A DNA stretch of 64,000 nucleotides from Paenibacillus sp. MAEPY2 (GCF_000499205.1 NZ_AWUK01000001.1:62001-126000), one strand, 5' to 3'. Numbered from the stretch's first letter, positions 25,995 through 34,782 are shown. Numbers and translations: made by a program. The notes: generated by a model not told the origin, from the letters alone.

Positions 25995-26055
25995 TCGTTC
26001 AACCTCCACATCCTATTGGTTTATCCAAGTGGAAAAAATACGACTTCGACCTTAA

Positions 26056-26082
26056 TACGGCGCCTGTGAGAAAAGCGTTTCA
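26056..26082 (-). promoter_or_regulatory. Candidate sigma-W-type promoter of spo0M
   Basis: On the - strand TGAAAC (26082-26077) and CGTA (26059-26056) are separated by 17 bp, close to the sigma-W consensus TGAAAC-N16-CGTA. B. subtilis spo0M is, as I recall, also a sigma-W target. The motif is seen directly; the sigma factor is inferred. Confidence 0.6.
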
Positions 26083-26215
26083 AATTTTAACAAGTACAAG
26101 ATGAGAATGATTAAAACTCTTTTTACGAGAAAAAAGATAATCTATCGAACAGGAAAATCGACTTGCCAGTGTCGAATGTTGTTTAATATGGGATTTTCTT
26201 CTGGAGGTGTATCTG

Positions 26216-26893
26216 TTGGGCATGGATTGGTATGACATGATTGCACGACGTAACGGAGGATACAAGGGCAGGTCTGTATTTACCTGGGAGGGTAATTCGG
26301 CAGAAGATGTATTTGAAGCGCGCTTGATGCAGTTGCTGCCTCAGCATAAATCCGTGCTCGATGCGGGTTGTGGTCATGGTGAATTTACATTAAAAATGTC
26401 GGCCTATACCAATCATATTACGGGTTTTGACAACTCGAAGGAACTGCTGAGTATTGCCCAAGCTGGGCTTGAGGCCAGTGACGCTGGAAATGTTGAATTT
26501 GTCTACGCAACAACCAAGACAGATTTGCCTTTCGAAGACGAACAGTTCGACCTGATCTATGACCGAAGAGGACCTACGTCCATTATTGAACATGGGAGAT
26601 TGCTAGGAAAGGGTGGCTTGATCTTTGGCATTCATAACGATGTAAGCAAGATACAGGAAAGGCTGCACACGAATCAGTATGAAGACATCGAGATTGAGGA
26701 ATTCAACGAGGCCATAATGGTTTTTCCTGATGAATAAGAATTCGCTATCTTTCTTTCCGATATTCCCGGAAACCCGGATTACACACGACCGGAGTACCAT
26801 GAACAGCTGCAAGTGAAGCTGAAGGAAAATCGGATTGATAGGAGAATTGCTGTGCGTGAGCACAAATATATCTGGAAGGCCGTAAGGCGTTAA
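26216..26893 (+). pseudogene. SAM-dependent methyltransferase with internal stop codon
   Basis: The start is probably TTG 26216, eight bases after GGAGG. The N-terminal 170 residues have the class I methyltransferase motif I VLDAGCGHGEFTLKM, motif II FDNSKEL and a DLPFEDEQFDLIYDRRG block. At 26735-26737 an in-frame TAA interrupts the gene. The same frame then continues for 52 codons with a plausible family C-terminus (EFAIFLSDIPGNPDYTRPEYHEQ to YIWKAVRR) and a second TAA at 26891-26893. A nonsense mutation or base error, not a frameshift, explains this. Confidence 0.8.
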
Positions 26894-26960
26894 AGGAAAG
26901 GAAACTTAAACATGCGTAGGAGTACGATATTTTGGCTAACGGGCGGGTGAGGAGGCAGAA

Positions 26961-27071
26961 TTGATTCGGCAACCGATGATCTATTATGTTCATCAGGAAA
27001 AAGTATTGGGCAAGGATCTGAGCTGGGTCTCGGGAGAGACTCTGGAAATCATTAAGGAGTATGCAGAGTGA
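26961..27071 (+). pseudogene. Gene remnant or tiny gene coupled to the next GNAT gene
   Basis: A 36-codon frame starts at TTG 26961 behind GAGGAGG and ends with TGA at 27069-27071, overlapping the next ATG by one base (TGATG). The sequence (IRQPMIYYVHQEKVLG, then WVSGETLEIIKEYAE) looks like the end of a globular protein. A second frame just upstream (EYDILANGRVRR) may be its displaced N-terminal part. The family is not recognised. Confidence 0.4.
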
Positions 27072-27610
27072 TGCTAATCTATGAATTGAATGAAATTACA
27101 GTGCGTTTATTGGATGAGCAAGATGAGCAGCACCTTGTTCGATGGTTGTCTGACCCAGCTGTGCTTCAATATTATGAAGGCCGTGATCGGCCGCATGATC
27201 TGAATTTGGTCAGAGAGTACTTTTATAGACAAGACGATACTGCACATCGTTGTATGGTTGAATACGAAGGTAAACCTATCGGCTATATCCAGTTCTATGA
27301 ACTGGAGGAGGAAGAACGAAATGAGTATGGTTATGGAGATAGAGATGAAATCATCTATGGAACAGATCAGTTTATCGGAGAGGCTGATTACTGGAATCGC
27401 GGTATTGGCACACAACTGGTACAATCCATATTGGCCTATCTGGTTAACGAAAAGCAAGCCCGGAAAGTAGTTATGGACCCGCAATCGTGGAACGAACGAG
27501 CCATATCCTGTTACGAGAAGTGTGGTTTCAGGAAGGTCAGACTGTTACCAGAACACGAGCTGCATGAAGGGCAGATGAGAGACTGCTGGCTGATGGAGTA
27601 TGCCCGATAG
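27071..27610 (+). CDS. GNAT acetyltransferase, AAC(6')-like
   Basis: The 179-residue protein has the layout of the AAC(6')-Ib-like branch: ITVRLLDEQDEQHLVRWLSDPAVLQYYEGRD, GYIQFYEL, YGTDQFIGEADYWNRGIGTQLV and KVVMDPQSWNERAISCYEKCGFRKV. Characterised members acetylate aminoglycosides or IucA-type siderophore intermediates. The start overlaps the previous stop by one base. Resistance activity cannot be judged from sequence alone. Confidence 0.85.
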   Translation: MLIYELNEITVRLLDEQDEQHLVRWLSDPAVLQYYEGRDRPHDLNLVREYFYRQDDTAHRCMVEYEGKPIGYIQFYELEEEERNEYGYGDRDEIIYGTDQFIGEADYWNRGIGTQLVQSILAYLVNEKQARKVVMDPQSWNERAISCYEKCGFRKVRLLPEHELHEGQMRDCWLMEYAR

Positions 27611-27659
27611 GCAGCGCGATATACCATGCTTAAGCCATTTAACCAAGGAGGAATGATCG

Positions 27660-28184
27660 ATGGATTTGAGATACCCGATTGGATCATTTGAACATACAGG
27701 CGAGGTCACACCAGAGCAGCGGAAGCAATGGATTCAGGATATTGCCGAGTTGCCGGAGCGTTCCCGCGAAGCGGTCAAAGGACTGAGTGAAGATCAATTA
27801 AGGTTACCCTACCGGGAAGGTGGCTGGATGCTCAAACAGGTCATACACCATATGGCAGATAGCCACATGAACAGCATGGTTCGTTTTAAGCTGGCATTGA
27901 CGGAGGATAATCCTACGATAAGACCATATTACGAAGAGCGGTGGGCTGAACTAAGTGATTCACGGGAGCTGGACGTCGAGTTTTCACTGCAAATCCTGGA
28001 TGCTCTGCATCGTCGTTGGGTAGCGTTATTAAACACATTAACAGATGCAGACTATGCCAAAACCTTTTATCATCCCGCATCCAAAGAAACGACTAGACTG
28101 GACTATAATCTGGGCGTATATGCATGGCATGGAAGACACCATGTTGCCCATATAACCTCGCTAAGAAGCAGGTTGGGAATCTAG
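27660..28184 (+). CDS. yfiT: YfiT-family bacillithiol transferase
   Basis: The 174-residue protein has the DinB-like four-helix bundle with YfiT hallmarks: LRYPIGSFE, YREGGWMLKQVIHHMADSHMNSMVRFKLAL and YAWHGRHHVAHIT. The histidines in HHMADSH and HGRHHVAHI form the metal site. The family transfers bacillithiol to electrophiles. The strong AAGGAGGAATGATCG leader marks ATG 27660. Confidence 0.88.
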   Translation: MDLRYPIGSFEHTGEVTPEQRKQWIQDIAELPERSREAVKGLSEDQLRLPYREGGWMLKQVIHHMADSHMNSMVRFKLALTEDNPTIRPYYEERWAELSDSRELDVEFSLQILDALHRRWVALLNTLTDADYAKTFYHPASKETTRLDYNLGVYAWHGRHHVAHITSLRSRLGI

Positions 28185-28220
28185 CATTGAAATAAATAAC
28201 TTATTAAGGAGAATACACCG

Positions 28221-28727
28221 ATGAACATACGTATCCGGCTTTTGAATGAGAGTGATCCGGTGGTAATTTCGCAGGCTTTTCAGGAACAGGGCTGGGCCAA
28301 ATCGGCAGAGCAGTACATTCAATATCTGGCAGAACAGCAGAATGGTGAACGGGTGACTTTGGTAGCTGAGCTTAATGGAGTTTTTGCCGGTTACGTGAAT
28401 GTATTGTGGAATTCCTGTTATCCGTCGTTCAGGAAACAGGGCATTCCGGAAATTAATGATTTCAATGTGCTGATTAAGTATCAGCGTCAGGGAATTGGAT
28501 CACGTTTGATGGACCGGGCAGAGGAAGTGGTTCGGGAGAGAACTGATACTGCCGGGATTGGTGTGGGGGTGTTCTCCGATTATGGAAAAGCTCAAATTCT
28601 ATATGTCCGTCGTGGATATATCCCGGATGGTCAGGGTATTCACAAGCTTGATCGTTATCTAAAGTGGGGCGATGAAACGATCATTGATGACGATGTGGTG
28701 TTATATCTAACGAAGAAGTTAAGCTGA
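28221..28727 (+). CDS. GNAT family N-acetyltransferase
   Basis: The 168-residue protein has INDFNVLIKYQRQGIGSRLMDRAE, the acetyl-CoA loop RQGIGSRL, and a GIGVGVFSDYGKAQILYVRRGY block. ATG 28221 follows AAGGAG. It lies 37 bases after yfiT in the same direction and is followed by a terminator. The substrate is unknown. Confidence 0.88.
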   Translation: MNIRIRLLNESDPVVISQAFQEQGWAKSAEQYIQYLAEQQNGERVTLVAELNGVFAGYVNVLWNSCYPSFRKQGIPEINDFNVLIKYQRQGIGSRLMDRAEEVVRERTDTAGIGVGVFSDYGKAQILYVRRGYIPDGQGIHKLDRYLKWGDETIIDDDVVLYLTKKLS

Positions 28728-28750
28728 TCGAATCATGAATATAAATGACT

Positions 28751-28801
28751 AAAACGACATCCGGGAGATAGAGGATTTCTTTCTTCTGAAAGTCGTTTTT
28801 T
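28751..28801 (+). terminator. Rho-independent terminator
   Basis: AAAACGAC pairs with GTCGTTTT across a long, partly paired loop, and a run of six T follows. Confidence 0.75.
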
Positions 28802-28856
28802 CAACATGTAAATAGAACATTTTCGGCTAGAAAAATAGAGTTATATTGGATGGAAA

Positions 28857-28865
28857 TGTTATAAT
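28857..28865 (+). promoter_or_regulatory. Extended -10 promoter element
   Basis: TGTTATAAT contains a perfect TATAAT (28860-28865) with the upstream TG of extended -10 promoters; no clear -35 box is seen. It precedes the methyltransferase gene at 28985, leaving a leader of roughly 110 bases. Confidence 0.5.
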
Positions 28866-28984
28866 AGAGGGTAGTAGATTTAGCGCAAAAAACGTGATGA
28901 AGCGGGCGGTTTAAAGGGAAAGAGATCGATACATAAGAGGGAATATATAGGATACTTTGTATGAATTCGAGGAGGAATGTGGTT

Positions 28985-29704
28985 ATGGAGAAGACGATTA
29001 AAAATGTCCAGGATCTATATGACATGCTTGACGCCGAATTCAGATCAGCGAAGCAATTTTGGGAGCCGTTCTATGAAGATCGGAACCGGCCGATCCCCTT
29101 TTTTTTAAACAAACCGGATGAAAATCTGGTAGCGCATGTGAACTCAGGAATATTATCTGGGGGCAAAGCATTGGAGCTCGGTTGTGGCCCGGGAAGAAAT
29201 GCAATATATCTAACACGTCAGGGTTATAAGGTTGATGCATATGATCTATCGGAGACAGCCATTGCGTGGGCCAAGGAAAGAGCAGTGGAAGAACAGCTTG
29301 ACGTGAATTTTGAATGCAAATCGGTATTTGAACTTACACCACAAGAAGAATACGATCTCGTGTATGATTCGGGCTGTCTTCACCATCTGCTGCCACATCA
29401 GCGAATTCCCTACATACAGATGATTCACAACGGACTTAAACCTGGAGGATATTTTGGGATGACCTGCTTTGCTCCAGGATTTGGCGGTCAAGGTGGACCG
29501 GAGAGTGTATTGGACGATTGGGAGGTATACCGTGAGAAGTCGATGAAAGGCGGTCTGGCTTTTACGGAGGGCAAGCTTCGCTATTTGTTTGAAGATCCTT
29601 TTGAATGCGTGGAGTTACGCCCGATGAAGACGAAGGGACAGGATGATAAGTGTTTTGGTTTGCCAATTCTATGGGTGACGTTATGGAGAAAACCCAAAGT
29701 GTAG
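28985..29704 (+). CDS. Class I SAM-dependent methyltransferase
   Basis: ATG 28985 lies nine bases after GGAGG; an in-frame ATG at 28961 has none. The 239-residue protein has motif I ALELGCGPGRNAIYL, motif II VDAYDLSETAI, and the YDLVYDSGCLHHLLPHQR block common in small-molecule methyltransferases. It is cytoplasmic and intact, unlike the interrupted methyltransferase at 26.2 kb. The substrate is unknown. Confidence 0.88.
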   Translation: MEKTIKNVQDLYDMLDAEFRSAKQFWEPFYEDRNRPIPFFLNKPDENLVAHVNSGILSGGKALELGCGPGRNAIYLTRQGYKVDAYDLSETAIAWAKERAVEEQLDVNFECKSVFELTPQEEYDLVYDSGCLHHLLPHQRIPYIQMIHNGLKPGGYFGMTCFAPGFGGQGGPESVLDDWEVYREKSMKGGLAFTEGKLRYLFEDPFECVELRPMKTKGQDDKCFGLPILWVTLWRKPKV

Positions 29705-29776
29705 TCTGAAGTCATGGGGATCATAAATTGATTATCCAACCAATCTTGCACGGAGCAAGAGAAAGGCAGGAAACAT

Positions 29777-30479
29777 ATGGGACAAAGGTATTTTATTATT
29801 ACAGGCACATCCAAGGGGGATTGGCAAACAGCTCGCGGAACTTTTATTGAAAAAGGGAGATTACGTCTACGGTATTGCACGTGGAACGTCTGGCTTGGAG
29901 GAAGCTTTCGAGCGTTATAAGCATATTCAGTTTGATCTTGCAGATATCCATACCATCGACGATCTTGTCTCAAGTATATTGGAACAGATTCCGCCGCAAG
30001 AAGTTGAATTCATCGGGCTCATTAACAATGCAGCCATGCTTGAGCCGTTGAAGCCGATCGATCAGTGCATCGCAGAGGAAATCCGCCAACAGCTGGATAT
30101 CAGCTTGGCGGCACCCATGATCCTGACTTCCTCTTTTATACAGCAGACCAGTCACCTGAACGCACGGCGGAAAATTGTCAATGTATCGTCCGGGTCAGGA
30201 AGTTATCCGGCACCTTCGATGGCATCTTACTGTACCTCCAAAGCCGGGATGAACATGTTCACCCAATGTGTGGCGATGGAACAATCCGGGCAACCAAATC
30301 CCGTCGAAGTGATTGCATTCGATCCAGGGATGGTAGATACGGAGCTACAGGCTGTAGCAAGAGGAAAGAGTGCAGAGGAGTTTTCGTTATCTGGGTTATT
30401 CAATGAGGTATATGAATCAGGTCAGCTTCAGTCTGCTAGTGTGGTTGCAGAACAATTAATGGAGCGGTTGGAACAATAG
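29777..30479 (+). pseudogene. YueD-like short-chain reductase, frameshifted in a G run
   Basis: ATG 29777 begins MGQRYFIITGTSKG, the start of an SDR Rossmann fold, but GGGGG at 29815-29819 shifts the frame and stops it early. With one G fewer, the frame continues as IGKQLAELLLKKG through LINNAAMLEPL, the catalytic NVSSGSG...YCTSK (Ser, Tyr, Lys) and the FDPGMVDTEL block to 30479. The sequence follows B. subtilis YueD, a benzil reductase forming (S)-benzoin. All catalytic residues lie after the break. Confidence 0.85.
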
Positions 30480-30574
30480 GATATCCTGTAAAAGCTGCAT
30501 AAAGACAGACCACGAAAATGCTTGGGTTGGAGAACCGCTCACGAATCTTTCACAGAGGAACTGTCGCACTTGGT

Positions 30575-30601
30575 TTGACAATCTGTCATATGGAATAAGA
30601 T
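30575..30601 (+). promoter_or_regulatory. Candidate sigma-A promoter
   Basis: A perfect TTGACA at 30575-30580 is followed by TAAGAT at 30596-30601. The 15-bp spacer is shorter than the optimum, so strength is uncertain. It lies about 80 bases before the GNAT gene cluster starting at 30683. Confidence 0.4.
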
Positions 30602-30682
30602 CATGTTAAAATATGCAAGAAACGAATGCGGCTGCGAGTGACAGCGTCAAATGATGATCAACTGGAAAGAAGGAACAATCTC

Positions 30683-31168
30683 ATGTTATCGATTCATAAA
30701 GCGGAGTATCAACATAAATCAACATTGCGCAACCTGATGGAATTGTACAAATATGATTTTACTGAATATGACCCGGAAGACGTCAACGAAAACGGGTTGT
30801 ATGAGTATGTGTATCTGGATCATTATTGGACAGAAGCGGGCAGGCATCCTTTTTTGTTCCGGGTAGAAGGACAATTGGTCGGATTCGCATTGATTCGTGA
30901 AATCGAGAGTGAACAGGGAATGAGCATATACGAAATGGCAGAATTTTTTGTAATGAAAAAATACAGAAAGATGGGCATCGGCGCGCAAGCCGCCATTCAG
31001 GTGTTCAATCTTTTTCCCGGGACATGGAAAGTAGCGGAGATGGAGACGAATGAGCCTGCTCAGATTTTCTGGCGTAAGGTCATTGCACGTTATACCCATA
31101 ATAAATACCAAGAGGTTAGAGAGCCAGAGTGGGACGGTCCCATTCAGATATTTACCACGGAGTCATGA
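30683..31168 (+). CDS. GNAT family N-acetyltransferase
   Basis: The start is ATG 30683, preceded by GAAGGA; the upstream frame from 30626 adds a non-conserved N-terminus. The 161-residue protein has YEMAEFFVMKKYRKMGIGAQAAIQVFNLFPGTWKVAEMETNEPAQIFWRKVI as its core. The acetyl-CoA loop RKMGIGAQA and the NEPAQIFWRK segment identify the family. It is first of three tandem GNAT genes. Confidence 0.86.
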   Translation: MLSIHKAEYQHKSTLRNLMELYKYDFTEYDPEDVNENGLYEYVYLDHYWTEAGRHPFLFRVEGQLVGFALIREIESEQGMSIYEMAEFFVMKKYRKMGIGAQAAIQVFNLFPGTWKVAEMETNEPAQIFWRKVIARYTHNKYQEVREPEWDGPIQIFTTES

Positions 31169-31187
31169 CGAAAAGGGGGAGAAGAGA

Positions 31188-31613
31188 TTGTCCAAAATCA
31201 ACATCAATCCAAGTACTTCAGAGGATTCAGAATATGTTCGCCAGCAACTTATCGCATTTAATGCTGCGCATGTGGGCGAGGAATTAAGGCATCGTTACGA
31301 AGAATTGAATTTTAACATCAAAAATGACGACGGCGAGATTGTTGCAGGTGTGCTCAGTACACTTTGCTGGAACTGGCTGGAGATCGACATTCTTTGGGTG
31401 GATGCAGAGCAGCGGCATCAAGGTTACGGTTCCCAATTGCTACGTGAGATTGAACGTATTGCACGTGAGAAATCCTGTGATTTCATTCAACTGAACACAT
31501 TCTCATATCAGGCACCTGAATTTTACAAGAAGCATGGCTATCAATTGATCACAACGATCGAGAATGCACCGACCGGACACCGCCATTATTATTTTAAGAA
31601 GGACCTAACTTAA
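31188..31613 (+). CDS. GNAT family N-acetyltransferase
   Basis: A TTG start at 31188 follows AAGGGGGAG at 31173-31181; the longer frame from 31050 overlaps the previous gene and is not needed. The 141-residue protein has IDILWVDAEQRHQGYGSQLLREIERIARE and FSYQAPEFYKKHGYQLITTI, the complete GNAT A and B motifs. It is the middle of three tandem GNAT genes. Confidence 0.87.
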   Translation: MSKININPSTSEDSEYVRQQLIAFNAAHVGEELRHRYEELNFNIKNDDGEIVAGVLSTLCWNWLEIDILWVDAEQRHQGYGSQLLREIERIAREKSCDFIQLNTFSYQAPEFYKKHGYQLITTIENAPTGHRHYYFKKDLT

Positions 31614-31654
31614 GGCAGCATATGTGAAATAGGACAAAAATCAGGAGGGTTATC

Positions 31655-32092
31655 ATGGTTACCATTAGAGCAATTGAACTTGAAGATTTACCGGAGCTAA
31701 GCAAGCTATACAACGAGTTGATGGGTACACCGACCAATGAACAGCAGATGCAGAAGATGTTTCACTATATCCAGCAAAATGGACACTACCATGTACTCGG
31801 GGCATTTTACAACGGGGAATTGGCCGGATCGGTTATGGGCATTGAATGTATGGATCTGGCGGGTCAGTGCAATCCCTTCATGGTTGTGGAAAATGTAATT
31901 GTATCCGATCGGGTACGCAGACAGGGAATTGGTCAGAAGCTTATGCTTCAGATTGAGCACATTGCGAGAGATCTGGGTTGTGAATATATGATTCTGGTGT
32001 CTGGCGATCAGCGCAAAGAGGCTCATATTTTCTATGAAAAACTGGGCTTTAAGGATGAGAAGGTTCAGGGTTACCGGAAGCATTTTAATTGA
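31655..32092 (+). CDS. GNAT family N-acetyltransferase
   Basis: The 145-residue protein has VVENVIVSDRVRRQGIGQKLMLQIE (acetyl-CoA loop RRQGIGQKL) and an ILVSGDQRKEAHIFYEKLGF block. ATG 31655 follows CAGGAGG. It is the last of three tandem GNAT genes and is followed by a terminator shared with the converging esterase gene. Confidence 0.9.
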   Translation: MVTIRAIELEDLPELSKLYNELMGTPTNEQQMQKMFHYIQQNGHYHVLGAFYNGELAGSVMGIECMDLAGQCNPFMVVENVIVSDRVRRQGIGQKLMLQIEHIARDLGCEYMILVSGDQRKEAHIFYEKLGFKDEKVQGYRKHFN

Positions 32093-32206
32093 CAAATTTT
32101 CCTGTTTTCGTGACGGAGAATAGGGAGTGTGATTAGGAAACACGTCGACGTGGGTGGGTGTTCTGGGGCGGTCAATCAGGGTAAGTAGACATGTGAAATG
32201 GAAAAC

Positions 32207-32233
32207 AAAAAGAGAGCTGGCAGCTCTCTTTTT
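32207..32233. terminator. Bidirectional terminator between convergent genes
   Basis: AAAAAGAGAGCT pairs perfectly with AGCTCTCTTTTT around a three-base loop, giving T runs on both strands. Confidence 0.92.
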
Positions 32234-32237
32234 GTAT

Positions 32238-33695
32238 TTATTCCTTACTTTGTTCTTTGGAACCAGATGAGGATGATCGGATATATTGCGGTGGATGAAC
32301 ATCGTCAATCATTAAAATGCCGTCATACTGATCGCGTGGGACAAAGCTCTCAGGGTATATGCCCCAGCTGTATGCAAATCGTGGTTCGAACATCCAGGAG
32401 TTCCCTGTTTCTCTGCTCTGATACCGCATATCCAAGAAGCTGTACTTTGCATTGGTCGCTGACATAATTCCTTCAATGGAGCCGGGTTCCGCTGGCTCAA
32501 CGGCATGAAGTTCGCGGGCATTATCAGCCGTTTGACCGCTGGATGCATACAATCCAATCACATAACTTGATTGTTTCATTTCCTTCGAAAGTTTTTCTCC
32601 CATCAGAGCTATTGGATAGGGGGAGCCCATTACTTCGCTTTGCGCTTTACGGATGTGATCATTATGTCCCCATACGATGAACTTTTCGTTTGGATATACT
32701 TCGGTAGCGAGCCACATGAGATTGTCATGCATCGCCTGATCGCGCCATTCCATTGAATCAATAAATGACTCCAGTTTGCCTTCATTCATTTCCGCCATTG
32801 AACGGATCGAAAGATCGACATATTCCCTCGCGACACGAATTCGGTCATTGAGGCTTCGCTCCAGCAGCATGGCAAGTTTCGGTTGGTTCGGGTATTCTTT
32901 TTGCAGATGAGTCTGGTTCGCTTCGGTTTTCAGGGATTGAAGGACATCTTTGTATACCTGGATGATTTCATTTTTCTCAGCGCGGTAGGCTTTCAGATCC
33001 GTTCCTGCGGAGAATTCGGACAGTTTTTGTTCCGTTTGTGCGAGACGCTTGGCGAGCTTTTGATCCTTCAGCCAGTTACCGTCCAACAACGGGAATTGAA
33101 GTTGCATGTCGAAACCGGTCAGGATCAGAGGCTGTTCGGTTTGTGCGTTAGCTTTGAGATAATCGAACAAGGGCGTTATTTCCTTAGACCACCAGACACC
33201 AAAGATGGAGTTTTTCATTGTATGCTCCGGACTTTGCTGTGTTATCGTTGCATTGGCCAGCGATGTGTTGGAGAGACCGCTCTCAAAGGCAAGAACATTG
33301 TATCCCATTTCCTGATGCAAAAACTGGATTAGCCGGGTCTTCGCCAGATTAAATTCGGCAACCCCATGGGAGCTTTCGCCCAGAAATACAATTCGCTTGT
33401 CATACAGTAGAGGCTTCAGCATATTCAGATCCGAAAAGGAATCTGGCTCTTGACCTGTCTTCACAGGCTGGATGCTATCCAGTCGATACGCATGATCTTT
33501 GGCCCATTCGTTCCATTCTGCAATTTTCTCATCCGATGTTTTCGCGGATTGCACTTGGGTGACCTGACCTTGTATGGTTTCCATGGTAGATCCTACTGCC
33601 GCACCTACATGCCCTGTTGGATAGAGCGAACTCGCAAGTATCGCTGTAGTCAGTGCAAATACAGCACCCGTTTTTCTTTTACTGAAATAAGTCAA
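32238..33695 (-). CDS. Exported erythromycin-esterase family protein
   Basis: The 485-residue protein has a signal peptide (KRKTGAVFALTTAILASSLYPTGHVGAA) and a full erythromycin-esterase-like domain. GESSHGVAEFNLAK holds the presumed catalytic histidine, GFDMQLQ follows, and VWGHNDHIRKA lies near the end. The TTG start at 33695 follows GGAGG. Cytoplasmic Ere enzymes open macrolide lactones; secreted Bacilli paralogues have unknown substrates. It would be released or retained at the cell wall. Confidence 0.87.
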   Translation of the reverse strand: MTYFSKRKTGAVFALTTAILASSLYPTGHVGAAVGSTMETIQGQVTQVQSAKTSDEKIAEWNEWAKDHAYRLDSIQPVKTGQEPDSFSDLNMLKPLLYDKRIVFLGESSHGVAEFNLAKTRLIQFLHQEMGYNVLAFESGLSNTSLANATITQQSPEHTMKNSIFGVWWSKEITPLFDYLKANAQTEQPLILTGFDMQLQFPLLDGNWLKDQKLAKRLAQTEQKLSEFSAGTDLKAYRAEKNEIIQVYKDVLQSLKTEANQTHLQKEYPNQPKLAMLLERSLNDRIRVAREYVDLSIRSMAEMNEGKLESFIDSMEWRDQAMHDNLMWLATEVYPNEKFIVWGHNDHIRKAQSEVMGSPYPIALMGEKLSKEMKQSSYVIGLYASSGQTADNARELHAVEPAEPGSIEGIMSATNAKYSFLDMRYQSRETGNSWMFEPRFAYSWGIYPESFVPRDQYDGILMIDDVHPPQYIRSSSSGSKEQSKE

Positions 33696-33755
33696 AATAA
33701 TACCTCCTTCATCATGTGTGTAATCCTAAATGATTCAGTATTGGAACCATCCGGC

Positions 33756-33959
33756 TTATTCCTGCCCCTCATCCCAGAACAGGTCATTCAGGGTTCTTGA
33801 GAGAGCCTTGCATATGGCAATACATAAGCTGAGGGACGGGTTATACTTTCCCAGTTCGATGAGACCAATGGTTTGTCTCGATACACCAACGATCCGTGCC
33901 AGGTCGTCCTGTGACAGATCCTTTTCTACCCGGGCGACTTTTAATCGTATATTTTTCAT
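33756..33959 (-). CDS. XRE-family helix-turn-helix regulator
   Basis: The product of 67 residues is a stand-alone Cro/CI-type domain: MKNIRLKVARVEKDLSQDDLARIVGVSRQTIGLIELGKYNPSLSLCIAICKALSRTLNDLFW. The ATG 33959 start follows GGGTGAG. It lies just after a membrane protein gene on the same strand, as in many regulator-membrane protein pairs of Bacilli. It is probably autoregulatory. Confidence 0.9.
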   Translation of the reverse strand: MKNIRLKVARVEKDLSQDDLARIVGVSRQTIGLIELGKYNPSLSLCIAICKALSRTLNDLFWDEGQE

Positions 33960-33980
33960 GCCACTCACCCTTGTACCTTT

Positions 33981-34487
33981 CTATGAATCCCACTGATCTT
34001 TACGCGCTGCTTTTTGACTCGCCTTGTTTGCAAAGTGATGAACGATGACATTGAATCCCGCAAAGAACGGAATGTAAAGCAGCAGTGCAGTAATAAAAAC
34101 CAGGAAGAAAAACCACCACTTCTCAGATGTCGTTTCCGCAAACAAAACGGAACTTCTTATGCCCATGAACAAAGCAATCGAAAGGCCGATAATTAAACCC
34201 GTGATCACACTGCGCAGGTTATATGAGATCTTGCTCGTCTGATCATGGACTTCAACTTCATCCGAATAAATGCCCAGCATGACGGAACGAACTCCGGAAT
34301 AGATACTTCCTGAGAGAAGCACAATCAATTCCGTCAGCATGGAGGAAGATTCCCAATTGAGAAAGCTTTTGATTATGAGGGAGATGCCACAGATACACAT
34401 GATTAACATGTAAGCTTCCTTGTACACCTTGTTTTTTAGATGGACGATACGCTCATCCTGATTGCCGCTTTTTTTGAACCATTTCAT
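33981..34487 (-). CDS. Four-helix membrane protein, DUF6773-like
   Basis: The 168-residue protein has a charged N-terminus (NQDERIVHLKNKVYKEAYMLIM) and about four membrane helices. The pattern resembles proteins annotated DUF6773, which are usually paired with a small XRE regulator as here. The two genes are 21 bases apart and presumably form one operon. The function is unknown. Confidence 0.75.
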   Translation of the reverse strand: MKWFKKSGNQDERIVHLKNKVYKEAYMLIMCICGISLIIKSFLNWESSSMLTELIVLLSGSIYSGVRSVMLGIYSDEVEVHDQTSKISYNLRSVITGLIIGLSIALFMGIRSSVLFAETTSEKWWFFFLVFITALLLYIPFFAGFNVIVHHFANKASQKAARKDQWDS

Positions 34488-34742
34488 GCTGGACCTCTCC
34501 TTTATAAAGATTTCTGTACATGTGGGAAATATTCCCTATGGTCTTCATGATAATACTATTTGAGTCTTTTTGCAATATATATATGTCATTTTGTTCAGTA
34601 TAAAATACAATGCAATAAAATTAAACAATCTCAGATTATATGATAATGTTAACGAGAGGTAGAGGGGATGCAATTGAAGGGGCAATGTGTATCCTCCAGC
34701 AGGAAGTGATTTACTGCCCATATGGCATATTTTTTGGTAATA
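34488..34742. other. AT-rich divergent intergenic region
   Basis: This region separates the divergent membrane-protein and rtcB genes. It is AT-rich, holds no convincing gene and no perfect promoter, and ends at the palindrome described at 34743-34761. Confidence 0.5.
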
Positions 34743-34761
34743 TATACAAAGTGTTTGTATA
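34743..34761. promoter_or_regulatory. 19-bp operator-like palindrome upstream of rtcB
   Basis: TATACAAAGTGTTTGTATA has perfect eight-base arms around GTG. It ends four bases before the rtcB ribosome binding site (AGGAGG at 34766-34771), so a bound repressor would block initiation of transcription or early elongation. The binding protein is unknown. Confidence 0.6.
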
Positions 34762-34782
34762 AGACAGGAGGTTAACCATATC

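Noticed and set aside
32883..33332. A 149-codon + strand frame opposite the esterase gene
   Set aside because: No binding site, and the opposite strand encodes a complete erythromycin-esterase-like protein with signal peptide.
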